Positions 48,514 to 59,270 of a DNA stretch of 64,000 nucleotides are shown in pieces. The DNA is from Chloranthus sessilifolius (lineage: Eukaryota; Streptophyta; Magnoliopsida; Chloranthales; Chloranthaceae). The translations under genes and the position numbers were made by a program. Numbering within the stretch: position 1 is the stretch's first letter; the number at the start of each line of letters is the position of its first letter. The notes below the pieces were generated by a model that ran no database searches, was not told the DNA's origin, and was given only the letters and a program-made list of their open reading frames with translations. The DNA lies in the NCBI GenBank assembly GCA_021018995.1, contig CM037590.1, positions 43,588,287 to 43,652,286 on the forward strand, given 5' to 3'.

Positions 48514-49169
48514 ATAACTTTCCTCATTCCATAGAACAAAATGAACCTGAAAATTTTGGGCAAGGTAGCATAGAGTGCCGCATTGCCTGGAATGGAGAGT
48601 AATCTACCCTCCATAGATCCATGCAACAAGCACCACTCTCGCCACCCTCTTCACCTACATATCTCCAACCGTAACCTTCTTCCCCTTCCATATTTTTGAA
48701 AGGCAAACCAGTATACTTTGATTGCTCAGGATCTACACTTGTTACCGAAGTGCTTAGCTATTTTTAGTTATCCATTGTCATAGAGAGACATATACAAGGT
48801 GAAACATTAAGAAACTCTTAGATGATCTGAAGTGATTTTCAATAGTTAGATGTATTTTCTTGATCCGTGCTTAATATTTATAACTACGATACACTTTCTC
48901 GAAGTTGATCCACTGCCCTGTATATCAACTAAGCACTATTGCTAACGCCTTCTAGCAACTATTGTGAATACTAGCTAGACTGTGAGAGAAAATTATAATC
49001 TCCATGTATTTAAGGTGGATAAACTCTAGACATTAGCACCCATTGAAACCCAAAAAAACATCCCTGCTACTCTCTAGAACAGTGTACTAAAATTTTAAAG
49101 GGTAGAAATGTACAAGCAAATGTAGAAAGCTGGTTGTGCATCAAATCCTCTTAATATTGACAAAAAAAA
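48514..49169. other. intergenic, no gene recognised
   Basis: Apart from C/T-rich DNA at 48600-48700, nothing stands out. The 60-codon ORF on the - strand here has no family match I know. Confidence 0.35.
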
Positions 49170-49447
49170 GTCTTCTTGCAGAGTCTCCCTTAATGCCATG
49201 GTCTTCTAAGGTTTTGAGTCTGATTATTCCTTCAAGGATTAGCGCGTTTGCTGGGATGGTATATCTAGTAAAAATCCTCACCATTGATAATCTTTAGAGG
49301 AGCGGGTGGTTCAACATGGCCAATTGGTGTGTTCTCTGTCTAAATGAATGTGAATCGCTTAATCACATCTTTTGCATTAGAGCTGGACTAGATCAATTTG
49401 TTACAAATGGTTGAATGTCTTTTCCCTGATTCAATTGGCTCTCTTAC

Positions 49448-49610
49448 CACTACAAAAAATAAGACTATTAGCGGCCGCCATAAACTGCCCCGATTAACAA
49501 AAAAATTGCCGCTAAAACCCTTGCCGCTAATAGTCTTAATAGATTTTTTATTAATAGCGACAATTTTTTGCTGGAAAAAACTGCCGCTAATAGTCTTATT
49601 TTTTATAGTG
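49448..49610. mobile_element. CACTA MITE with TAC target duplication
   Basis: A 163-bp element starts CACTACAAAAAATAAGAC and ends with the near-perfect inverse (GTCTTATTTTTTATAGTG); the terminal inverted repeat is about 28 bp with one mismatch and includes TATTAGCGGC. It is flanked on both sides by TAC (49445-49447, 49611-49613), the 3-bp duplication CACTA elements make. Internal GCCGCTAA words repeat. It is inserted in the LINE. Confidence 0.92.
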
Positions 49611-49865
49611 TACTAGTGCCTGGTCAATCGATGCTTTCGGTAAGAAAGGGGAAAAGATAATTGAAGTTAGTTCTGTTTGCGGTGGTAAGGAGTATCTAGT
49701 TAGAAAGGAATGGGCGGATATTCAAAAATACGCGTTACTCCCAATGGGCAACTTTTCAAAAAAACAAGTCTCTCATCATCTCTTGGGAAAAAGTGGGCAA
49801 GAACTCCCCAGTCCTCATTCTCTATTCAAGACTTTCATTTAAATTGGGAGAACATATGTTTAATT

Positions 49866-52015
49866 GGTATTGCCAAACAGAGAACCCAATTGATCGGATC
49901 AGTGTCCCCTGAGTCAATAACCCAACTAGGAGCAGTAGTAGTTATCGCAGTAAAAGCAAATGAATCAGATGTACCTGGTGGCTTAGAAGAAGATGCGAAA
50001 GTCTCTGGATGATCTGTAGAAGGAGGTTGTAAGGCACAAAGCTCATATGATCGAAATAACTTTGCTACTTGGGATCGAAGGGAGCTCAAGTCACCAATAG
50101 AAGTCCCGGGAGAATCAGTAGCAACAGTATGAGCAGGTGTAAAAAATCTAGGCTGATAACCCTCTGGATAACCGTGGAGACGATAACAATGATCACGGTC
50201 ATGTCCCAACAAACCACAGCGAGAACATGTGAGGGACGAACGACCTCCTCGGCCACCACAGCCTCGCCTACGGCCTCTATAGCCCCCCAACCCCTAATAG
50301 CAGGAGGGCGAGTATCAGATGTAAAGGCAGCACGCTCCTGAGGGGTAGAAGTGATTGGATCACTAGAAGATATCACATGACGACGTTGCTCCTTAGTAAA
50401 AAGTATCCCATAAATAGTGCTAAGAGTGAGAAGCGGTCTGGTGGTGAGAATCTGTGTACGAGTTTGCTCATAATCAGAACGAAGGCCACCAAAAAATTTG
50501 TAGATCTGATCTCGCTCATAACACATAGCCAACTTGGCAGCAATGTCTTCCCCAAACTCTGAAAGAGGTCCATAGTGACTGAGCTCGTCCCACATACTCT
50601 GTAATGTGCTATAGTATTCTTCTGTTTGCACTTAGCAATCATCTGCTTGAGTTGATAAATTCTTGTGTCACGATCAGATGAGGCAAAAGTATTTGCCAGC
50701 TTGTCCCAAAGCTAAGCAGCAGACTCATAAAACATGAAGGTCCGACATATAAACGGATCCATTGAATTAAAAAATCAGCCAAGAATAATCGCATTATTCG
50801 CATCCCATTTCTCGGTATCAACTGCATTGATCTTAGGTCTTGGGGTAGATCTAGTCAACAATCCCATTTTCATACGGTCTTTAACATAGAGCATAATTTC
50901 TCTTTTCCATCTAAGTAAGTGTTGAAATTCAACTTCAAAGTAGTTATGGTAATGGATAAATTCTCACTACTCATATTTTTATAACTCTCGGTCATTTTGG
51001 CCAATAAGCAAAGCGTCAAAAAGAAGAATGAATTAAAAGAATCATAAAAGAACTTTTATAGCAGAAATACACCAAACAAACATTTCCTCAAACATCTTTT
51101 AGGAAACCCATCATACGCCCAAAATATCTTAGCAGCACCATCCTCATAGATTAGCACCAACTAGACATTTTTACAAGCACTTTTCATGCGCTTTTACAGC
51201 ACAAATAGCACAAAAAATCGGGCCAAAAAATCAGGCATAAAAATATGAGACTAGAAAGATCAAATGGCACAAAAAATCAGCCACTAAACAGTGCCAAAAT
51301 TGCCACAGAACAGGCCTAAAGCTGAAGTTACAGAAATCAGAATACGTACCATGTGGCAAAAGAAGTACCAACAACTAATAACCCAAGGCAACCCAAACAA
51401 ATATTTTTTCAAACACCTACGATACAGTCTCACAGTAGTAACCCATCAAAGATATCCAATACCTCTCATAAGTCTTTTATCAAACACCTACTGTGCAGGC
51501 ACAATGCAGAAATTTGAAGACCCACATTAGATCACATGCCTTGAAAAAAAAATACCCAAATCTTAAAAAAATGAGGTTGGACACAGCTTGGACAAAACTG
51601 ATCTAGAGGCTTCAAACTTTTCAGAAAATCAATCACACAAAATACCAGCAGCAGTAGAAACTAATAAACTAATAATTAAATAAGAGAGATATCCATTAGA
51701 GAAGACGATCCAGGCTGCTGAAGACGATCCAGGCTGACTCGACTGAAGTCAGCCTGACCTTATTGCGGCGTCAGCACGACGTCAATTGCGAGGATTTGAG
51801 GGCACATGTTTGGTTTGGTTTGGTTTTAATACCAAGATGAATTTAAGATCTGAAAGGTTAGCTCTCTAAATGTTAGGGTTTGGAAAAGAGAGAGAGAGAG
51901 AGAGAGAAGGTTTAGTGAGTTGGATTCTCTCACTAGCTTTTATATTGAGTGAATTATTACATATACACCCAAATTTACTATACACACACTGCACATATTA
52001 CTTGTATTCCTAACA
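49866..52015 (-). mobile_element. Ty1/copia 5' fragment on the - strand, broken
   Basis: On the - strand it starts with a short LTR (52015-51838, TGTTAGGAA...TTCA, about 178 bp, including a GA/CT run) and a primer-binding-like CTTGGTATTAAAACC. A leader and gag follow (about 50990-50110), with YYSTLQSMWDELSHYGPL-type sequence and a CCHC knuckle (CSRCGLLGHDRDHCYRLHG). It ends at the start of the protease region. The rest of pol and the 3' LTR are missing. It sits between the two halves of the LINE. It is a fossil with a few interruptions in gag. Confidence 0.75.
51838..52015 (-). repeat. short 5' LTR of the minus-strand copia fragment
   Basis: The boundaries are set by TG...CA ends and by the primer-binding-like site inside. 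The outer end touches resumed LINE coding similarity (PPPQEDFIKIIIDG), which supports the boundary at 52015. Confidence 0.65.
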
Positions 52016-52568
52016 GTCCCCTCCCCAGGAAGACTTCATTAAGATCATTATTGATGGGTGTATTTTGGTTAATCCGAGTCCAATTGGAGGTGGAGGGATT
52101 ATCAGGAATAGGGATTAGGGAGGGTGATATTCTAGCCAAATTCAGCTCCTTCTATGGCCATGGATCAAACAACGAGACAGAATTAAGAGCGGTCGTTGAG
52201 GGCACAAAACTTGCATCAACTCTTGACACATCAATTATCTTGTTTGAAGGTGATTCAAAGGTTGTCATCCATTGGCTAACTGGTAAGATACCTCCCCACC
52301 CACCCACCCGCCCGTGGAAGGTGGTTAATTATGTGGAGGAGATTACTCAATTGTTTATTTAGGGACAAAATGTTATATCCTCGTGAGCTAGAAGATCTTG
52401 TAAGGTGGAAGGTGATCAGTGTGCCAAAGCTAGAGTATTATTAGTGTCTCCTACTGGCATAGGCAGATCTACCATTTGTTCCTTTTTTTGGGTTCTTGGT
52501 TGGTAGAGCTCCTTACTTTCTCGTTAGGTTTCTCCCTTTTTAAGGAATATTATTCATTTAAAAAAAGG

Positions 52569-54109
52569 TTAAAATTAATGATTTGCACCACTCACTAAAA
52601 GTGTGGTAGAGGGATCACAGTCCTATTTGAGTTGTTTTAAGTTTCCGGAGAGTTATCTCATGATAAACCTTTCAAAAAAAATGTGTATATATTATCATCT
52701 TCACCATAACCTTAACTCGTCTATTTGAGGTCGGCTTTGAGAGTCTTACTTCTTCACTCATTTTTTATAAGCATTAAGTTCTCTGTAAATCATGTCTATT
52801 GTTACTACTTCCCTTCAGGTCTTTATTGGTCTGCCACTTTTCCTACTTCCTTTTGCTTATACTGTCTCAACTCTTTATCTAGAATCTGTTTCTGGCCTAA
52901 TGGATATGTCCAAATCATCTCAAGTGACAATCAATAATTATTTTATTTATAGAAGTAACTCAAATTTCTACTTATGTGCTAATTTCGAATTTTATCTTTT
53001 CTTGTGAGCCCGCACATCCATCTTAATATACACAACTCAGTCACATGTACTTTATCTTCTTGTTATTTTTTCATAACCTATCATTCTACACCATATAATA
53101 TGGCAGGTCTAACTATCATTTCATGAAATTGTCTCTACAATCTAAGTAGAATTCTTGGATTGCACAATAATTCGCTTATTTGTCTCCATTTATCAAACTT
53201 TTTTTAATCTTATTTGAGACATCTTCTTCAAATCCACCATCTATAAAATTGAGCCTATATAGCAAAATCAATTGACAATGCAGCACTAGATGATTTTCTA
53301 TTTTAACTAAATCCTCTATCGTGCCACTAACTAGCACTCCATATATTTTGATAATTTTCAAACCATTGACTCTTAAGTCATCTCTCTTAATGTTTCTATA
53401 AGTTTTCTTTATAGAAAAATAACTTTGGTTGTTAATCTTCCTGCCATAAATCCCAACTAGTTCTTTGCTATATTTAATTCATGTCTTAGTTGTATTATTA
53501 TTCTCTCCTAGCTCATAAGTTTATATATATATAAACGAGTTGGTATTAGGTATACAACCTAAATATTCGATGGCCAAGTCTCCTTTAAATGCCCGGATAT
53601 TTATGAGTACACAAATCAATGAAAACATGCTTTGCGGGATACACACATGACCCATGATGCGCGCAAGTCAATTTACGTTGTTCACCCAGTATGGGCTACA
53701 TGCACAGAGTTTCACAAGAGAAGGACCTACTAATACTAATAAACATAGAGAAAACTTGAAAAGGAGTCATTTTCTATAAAATATTTGGATCTCACAAATC
53801 TGAATTCCTCGTCTCACCTCTACATATAGCTCTTGCTCTCACAATCCTGATAGTAGTTTAACATGATTTAATTAAAAGTCGTCAATAATTGAAAGCACCC
53901 ATAATATGACATGCTCTATTTCATGGTTCGCCCAATATTTCACTTGATCATATGCTTTATAATACATTACACTTTTTACCCTTCTTTAAGTTTGACATTA
54001 AAGAATATGTGAACATTCCCAAGGTTGAGACAGAAAGATTGATTCGAGTGCTAAAGCAGGCACTAGGTCGGATACCTAATATCAATTCATATAAAAGTAG
54101 GTGTAAGTA
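52569..54109. other. intergenic, no gene recognised
   Basis: AT-rich DNA. Several ORFs of 60-70 codons occur but none shows a domain or gene-like composition. The part 52680-53480 has phrases (GAGGTCGGCTTTGAGAGTC, TTCTCTGTAAATCATGTC) that look like LINE or SINE debris, without proof. Confidence 0.3.
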
Positions 54110-54277
54110 AGGATCAAATTTTCAGTTTTGGTTTCGGTTTTGGTGGGGACCGAAACCGAAATTTTGACTCGAAATTTCGGCTGAAAACTTCAACATGAAA
54201 ATTACCGAAATTTGTAAGTATCGTTTCGGTTTTGGTGGCCACCGAGACTGAAACATTTCAGCCGAAATTGAACCATG
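54110..54277. mobile_element. MITE with 10-bp target duplication (Mutator-like)
   Basis: The same GGTGTAAGTA stands at 54100-54109 and 54278-54287. The unit between has weak inverted ends (AGGATCAAATTT and AAATTGAACCATG) and an interior full of GGTTTCGGTTTTGG and its inverse. A 9-10-bp duplication points to the Mutator superfamily. The interior resembles 22420-22560. Confidence 0.6.
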
Positions 54278-54380
54278 GGTGTAAGTACCCAATCGGAACA
54301 ATACCAATTAAGATTTTAAACTTCGATGAAATAACGTTACGATTTGATTGATATCAGGAGATCAAATGAGTTTTTCATAA

Positions 54381-54541
54381 GAGTTAGTCTACAATGGGTG
54401 TCCACCCCATCATGTGCATTAGAGCAGTCCACACATCTGGGTGATTATGATGTGCACGGACTTCTATGCATTGGAAGTTTGTACACATCATGGAGTCGCA
54501 TACATGCTCATGATGGGTGGACACTCATTGTAGACTAACTC
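54381..54541. mobile_element. MITE with 34-bp terminal inverted repeats
   Basis: It starts GAGTTAGTCTACAATGGG and ends with the inverse (CATTGTAGACTAACTC). The arms run about 34 bp with very few mismatches, up to GTGTCCACCC-CATCATG. Flanks TTTTCATAA (54372-54380) and TTTTCATTA (54542-54550) form a 9-bp duplication with one mismatch, which points to Mutator-like transposition. Only 161 bp long and non-coding. The high arm identity suggests recent activity. Confidence 0.8.
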
Positions 54542-54663
54542 TTTTCATTATGCCATCGAATTCCATAGTGACTAATTATAAGTCCGAGAAGACTGCTCAG
54601 ACTTCCATTCTCAAGTGCACCTCACCGTGTCCGCAAGAAGCGATTAAGATAGCAAGTTTAAAC

Positions 54664-55068
54664 AAGGAGAGCCATTACTTGCACTCACTTTTTAAGTGAT
54701 TGTATCGGGTTAAAAAAAGACTCTATTTTAGGGACATGTGACATGTGAAAACGCGATCTGAATTGTCTCATTTAAAGTTCATGATCTATAAATCTTTAGT
54801 GGATAAGATTGGCATAAAATATAATCTTCATCATATGATTAAATATAGTCAAAGGCTATTATTTGATTCAACGGTGACAACGATAGATCATATGATAAAT
54901 ATCGTATTTTGCTCCAAATCTTATCCACTAAGGATCTATAGATCATGAACGTTAAATCAAATGGCCTAGATTGTGTTTTCACATGTCTCATGTCCCTAAA
55001 ATACAAAGTCTTTCTTTAACCTCGGTGCAATCCCTTAAAAAGCGTGTGCAATTAATGGCTCCCTTAAA
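54664..55068. mobile_element. foldback MITE with about 180-bp arms
   Basis: The arms include GAGAGCCATTACTTGCAC, CTTTTTAAGTGATTG, TTTAGGGACATGTGACATGT, GTTCATGATCTATA and TTAGTGGATAAGATT on the left, and their inverse on the right at about 80-85% identity. Isolated right ends of the same family occur at 21030 and 21870. No target duplication could be fixed. Confidence 0.7.
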
Positions 55069-55740
55069 CAAGTGATCGAGGAATGCCACTGGATCACTAT
55101 GAGATAATGGTACAACAATGAATACTATACAGGTGGTCCTCTCCATCATATTTCGGTGGTGAAACTGATCTAGGACTGTTGGATTTATCTTTAATGGTGG
55201 TCCCTACTACTGGCTATGTTGGCATAGATAACCTGTGCATAAATTGATGGGTCAACATTGAATGGACTGGGCGGTCTGACGAGCTTGTAGCTGGCCAAAC
55301 TTAAGCAGGGCCATTTGCACGGGGTTGGACCGGTATTTGCCATAAAGTTGAAGGTCCATTAATAATTGGGCCACGCCTGCACCCAATTTCTATCATTTAA
55401 CATTTAGGTGCCGCCTGAGCTAATGAGGCCTGACCCATTAAAACCAGATTAAATAATAGATGTTCTAGGATTTGGCCAGGATTTAGGCCCAAGTCATTCA
55501 GGCTGGGCCCACTAGTTGTGCTAGAGAAAACAGCTTAAGCTAATTCTTGAATCTATGACAGCTCATCTCAGGCATCAACTGTGTAAGGTGTACAAACTTT
55601 ATTTTTCTAGAGAAAAAGGTTGTGCCAACATAAATTTCCTGTATCCAACAACTTCCCAACATTGATGGCCATTTCCTGTTTTTGGTAAAAAAGAATTGGA
55701 TAGGAAAAGAAGTTGGAAAGTGAGCCGTTTTCCCGCCCTC
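55069..55740. other. intergenic, no gene recognised
   Basis: Slightly richer in GC around 55240-55520, where GGGCC/GGCCC words recur (a possible worn hAT MITE like that at 19486). No coding region is seen. Confidence 0.35.
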
Positions 55741-55756
55741 TGGAAATTGCAAAATC

Positions 55757-55855
55757 CTAGCTTTTTGCTAGGATTTTGGTTTTTATCATTAGAGAAGCCG
55801 GACAAAAACAAGCTAGGATTTTGGTTTTTATCATTAGAGAAGCCGGATAAAAACC
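55757..55855. repeat. tandem duplication, about 48-bp period
   Basis: GCTAGGATTTTGGTTTTTAT followed by CATTAGAGAAGCCGGA occurs twice in a row (from about 55768 and 55812), nearly identical, so the duplication is recent. Confidence 0.85.
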
Positions 55856-56318
55856 GTTTAAACCCTCTCTCTCTGGCTCCCCCCAACTTTTTAGCAGTGC
55901 TGCCTTTCTCCAAGTTTGAGATTCTTCTGCAACTGTGTTCAGCTTAACCAAGTGCAAAATAAAAGCTGCCGATCATCATACCCTTATGTCAGATCAACTT
56001 TGAATCAGATTTTATCAAACTTAGCATGACAGTTTCTTGAATCTAGATCTTATTTCATGTTTTATTCATCTGCATAAAAAAAATGCTGGTCAGGTTTCCA
56101 TTAATGGAGGCTCGAGATGGAACAAAGACACCCTCTCTATGCCTATCGAATCCGGGGTGGGATGTGCACACCGAGGTTCCACTTTGTCAGTCGGTCTCCA
56201 CCCTAAGGTAGGAGACAGTGAGCTTGTATTAGATGATTGGGTGGGAGCATGGAAGATGGTGCTCTCCACTCATTATCTTTTCCTATTGTCTATTGTCCGA
56301 TCCAAACACAAAAATTGA

Positions 56319-56494
56319 TGTTTCCTAAGGATTCAACACCATCAAAATCCAGAGGAAATCAAGATCCTTATCCCGTATTTTCCAGCAAATACCCAAACAG
56401 ACCCTAAGGGTCTGTTTGGCAATTTTCCAGAAAACATAGGAAAAGGATTTTGATTTTCCTCCGGATTCTTATGGGACTGGAATCCAAAGGAAAT
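56319..56494. repeat. imperfect palindrome: two PIF-like MITE ends back to back around TAA
   Basis: CCAAACAGACCC (56393-56404), TAA (56405-56407) and GGGTCTGTTTGG (56408-56419) form a perfect core. The arms continue for about 85 bp each with clear similarity (AAGGATYTTGATTT, CTCYGGATT, GGAATCC). GGGTCTGTTTGG beside TAA/TTA is typical of PIF/Harbinger (Tourist) MITE ends. The same end stands at 11187, next to TTAA, inside the old copia element. Confidence 0.7.
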
Positions 56495-56809
56495 TTAATT
56501 TTCCAGTGTTTTTTGTTATTTGGATACTCTTTTTTCAGCTTGAAAATGTTATTCAAAATCCATTTCCAGTGTTTGGATAATAAGAAAACAAAAGAAAAAT
56601 TTTTATATCTTGTATTTGAGTTGATTGCGTCAACAAGCCTTTCATAAAAATATATTTTGTTACACAGCTCATTATATAAAAAAATACTATGATCAAGTGA
56701 TTTGAATCATCTTATGAAGATGAATTTGGATTAATTCTCATCTTTTTTTTTTTTTTTTAAATAAAAAATATTCATCATATAAACCTGTAGGTTTTTTGGG
56801 GAGCTAACT

Positions 56810-57135
56810 GCACACGAGATTTGTATTGTGGCTCATGAGTTAAAAGGAATGACATGATAATTTTCAGACTCGTGCCACATGGAAAACCGTCTAAGTCATT
56901 TGATTTGAATGACGTGATATAAAGATCTTTGACGCCAATGATTGAGGCAAAATACTAGTTCTGTGTTGAATCAGCCGATAGAGATCGCATTTCGTGCCAA
57001 TTTTTGGCATCAAAGATCTTTACATCATGGCCATCAAATCATACAGCTTAAAAGGTATTCCATGTGGCACGGGTCTCAAAATCATCAAGCCCTTCCTTTT
57101 AACTCATGTGCCATAGTACAAATATTTGAGATGAC
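56810..57135. mobile_element. foldback MITE, about 145-bp arms
   Basis: The left arm (CATGAGTTAAAAGGAATGAC, CTCGTGCCACATGGAA, AAAGATCTTTGACGCCAA) returns in inverse on the right (TTGGCATCAAAGATCTTT, TTCCATGTGGCACGGG, CTTTTAACTCATG). It is a separate subfamily that keeps the CCACATGG and AGATCTTTG core. Confidence 0.65.
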
Positions 57136-58111
57136 ATAATAAGCGAGATTTTATACCCTAAATCTCAATCCAAACAATCAATAAATGAAATCCACAATCT
57201 GACAAATCCTTCATCTTCCAAACAAAAGAAAAAATTAATTATGTCATTTTACAAGAACTTCCAATTTTTTCGAAAATAAATTTTCAAAATCCTTTCTCCA
57301 CGAATGAACCCTCAAATCTCCTCTTGCATTGAAGTTGCAACCTGAGATTTCCCACTGGAGGCAATGACACAAGCTGCCCTATACATGCTGCCAAATCACA
57401 GAGAGGCCCTGAAACAGTGTACCTAAATGAAGAGTAGATACAAGAAAAATGGTTATAGCAAGGTATAAGCCCTAAGTATTTGTTTGATATAGGAACTGCT
57501 AAAAATAAAAAGAAATCTCATACAAAACCTTACCAAAACAAAGTAAGTCCCTAGAGTGCAAGAGAAAGAGAGAGAGATTAGAAAGTAAATGCCATCGTCA
57601 ACCAATATGATCATCGCCACCAACTGAATGGTTCAAATCAAAACTTCACAACATTGTCAAAATTAACACTAAATAAATCACCAAACAAACACTATTTAAG
57701 GAAAATATATCATCAAGATATCAAAGTCAAGTATCTAAAATGATAAAGCCAACAAGTCAAACATGACAAAAGTCATCACAACATTCATATAAACGAACTC
57801 AAATATCTAAAATGATTTGAAAAACTACGAAAAAGCAAGAGACATGATAGCATCAATGCGATATTAGCCGCATCAAATCTTGATCGTAGCCATAAGCATG
57901 TTTATCCTGACCCAGGCCAGAATTCAATTGCTTTCTTGCGCATGATTGAATAAAGAATGCTATATCTAGTCCCTCGAGATTTGATCTTCGTCTAATCACG
58001 TCCCTTTGCCTCAATGGCTTTGGAAAAGTAACTTTGATCCGAAGAACTCACTATTCTCTTCCATCGTGCTGCCAATGCTTTATCCTTTGCGAAGTTAGTT
58101 GTCCATAGATC
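57136..58111. other. intergenic, flank of the second Harbinger
   Basis: AT-rich. A TTTCAAAATCCTTTCTCC...GAACCC stretch near 57282-57311 could be the far end of the PIF-like MITE starting at 56408, but the match is weak. No terminal repeat of the Harbinger element was identified. Confidence 0.3.
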
Positions 58112-58842
58112 TCATCTTGTAATATCCCTATTCTTTCGTACTTGCCAGGGTGCGTCGATTACAGCACTTATATTAGACCTTAATTTGGTCGGCTCTTCAA
58201 TTCCTCTATTCATTGACTCTGAATTTTGTGCATCATCAACTTCCTCAGATTCTTCAACATTTATCATATGTTCACCCAATTGATCCTTGGGAAGAACATC
58301 TATTGCGAGAAAATGCAGTTTGACCCGTGGCGTTATCTCTTTCCTACTATTAGACATAGATCATAGTGTCTCTAAATTTCTTTTCATATCATTTCATTGG
58401 GATGCCCTATATAAAATGCAAAAAAAAAAAAATTAATAAATAAAATAAAAACAATTTTAAAAAATTCAACATCACCGTTAGTCATTTTAGAACATTCGTA
58501 TCATTATTCCACATTAAAATAATCTTCCCATACAAGAGGATTTGCTACTACTTGTTCAAGCCCCGCATTATATTCAAACCCACTTGAAGAAAGAAAGTTG
58601 TTGGCTATAGCAACACGAGTTTTCCAGGTTTTGATGTGATTCTGCACATTCTCCTTGGAAACACAAATTCTGAGCTTCTCTTTTATATTTTTTGACACGG
58701 CCGTGTAAGATGATGAATGGAATCCATTGTCTCCTTTGTGCCCTTTCGCTACCTCCTCAAGAAGAACATTTATGGCTATGGTACTCATTTCTTCAGTCCA
58801 TAAAATATTTTTCCCTTTAGAAGTGTTTGAAGCAGAAGTCAT
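58112..58842 (-). CDS. Harbinger Myb/SANT-like DNA-binding protein
   Basis: This is the partner protein of PIF/Harbinger transposases. The ATG at 58842 follows CTTTTTGTAG, a good splice acceptor, and starts MTSASNTSKGKN. The Myb/SANT-like domain follows: ILWTEEMSTIAINVLLEEVA, GFHSSSYTAVSKNIKEKL, ENVQNHIKTWKTRVAIANNF, SGFEYNAGLEQVVANPLVW and EDYFNVE, stopping at 58504. A second open part, 58357-58112 (MSNSRKEITPRVKLHF ... ESEEVDDAQNSES), probably belongs to the same gene, but the join is not clear. Unlike the copy at 26.3-27.4 kb, the domain itself is whole. It lies about 430 bp downstream of the transposase end, on the same strand. Confidence 0.75.
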
Positions 58843-59270
58843 ATCTACAAAAAGAATATGTATATCACAGATAAATACAATATATGTTATACTATTCCAT
58901 AACATTTTAGCAAATAAAACAAATAATTGAAAAACTCGATACATCATACTTTCCTCAAATTTTTTTACATGAATAACAATATGACAAGCAGTTGTTAGGT
59001 AATATTCATAAGTTATTTTGCATCTATATTTCACAACATTTTAACAAAAAATAATAAAAATCAAAATAGTAGCTATGGTATAAACTCATTAAAAAAATTC
59101 AACATCGCCTGTAGTCATTTTAGAACATTCAAATATCATTATTCCACATTTTAACAAAACAAAATATTCAAATATCATTCAAAAGTGTTAAGTATCCTAA
59201 GGTGGTTCAATTAAGTGCTACAAACAATCACAATCAATCCTTGTTCAAATGTCATTTAAACATCCGTGTT

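Larger units (their letters stand above)
49170..52568 (+). mobile_element. L1-type LINE 3' part, split by two insertions
   Basis: Three pieces keep the order of a plant LINE ORF2 end. 49186-49447 reads the zf-RVT region (IPSRISAFAGMVYLVKILTI, then WCVLCLNECESLNHIFCI). 49614-49865 continues it (LERNGRIFKN near 49703-49732). 52016-52370 holds the RNase H-like domain (FIKIIIDGCILVNPSPIGGG, NNETELRAVVEG, FEGDSKVVIHWL). A non-coding tail ends near 52568 in a short A run. It is broken by stops, for example TAG after LTIDNL, and by frame changes. The reverse transcriptase proper is absent upstream, so it is 5' truncated. The insertions are a CACTA MITE (49448-49610) and a copia fragment (about 49866-52015). 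Confidence 0.75.

Noticed and set aside
55599-55957. Overlapping ORFs with a repeated peptide
   Set aside because: The peptide repeat comes from a 48-bp tandem DNA duplication; frames are open on both strands without a domain.
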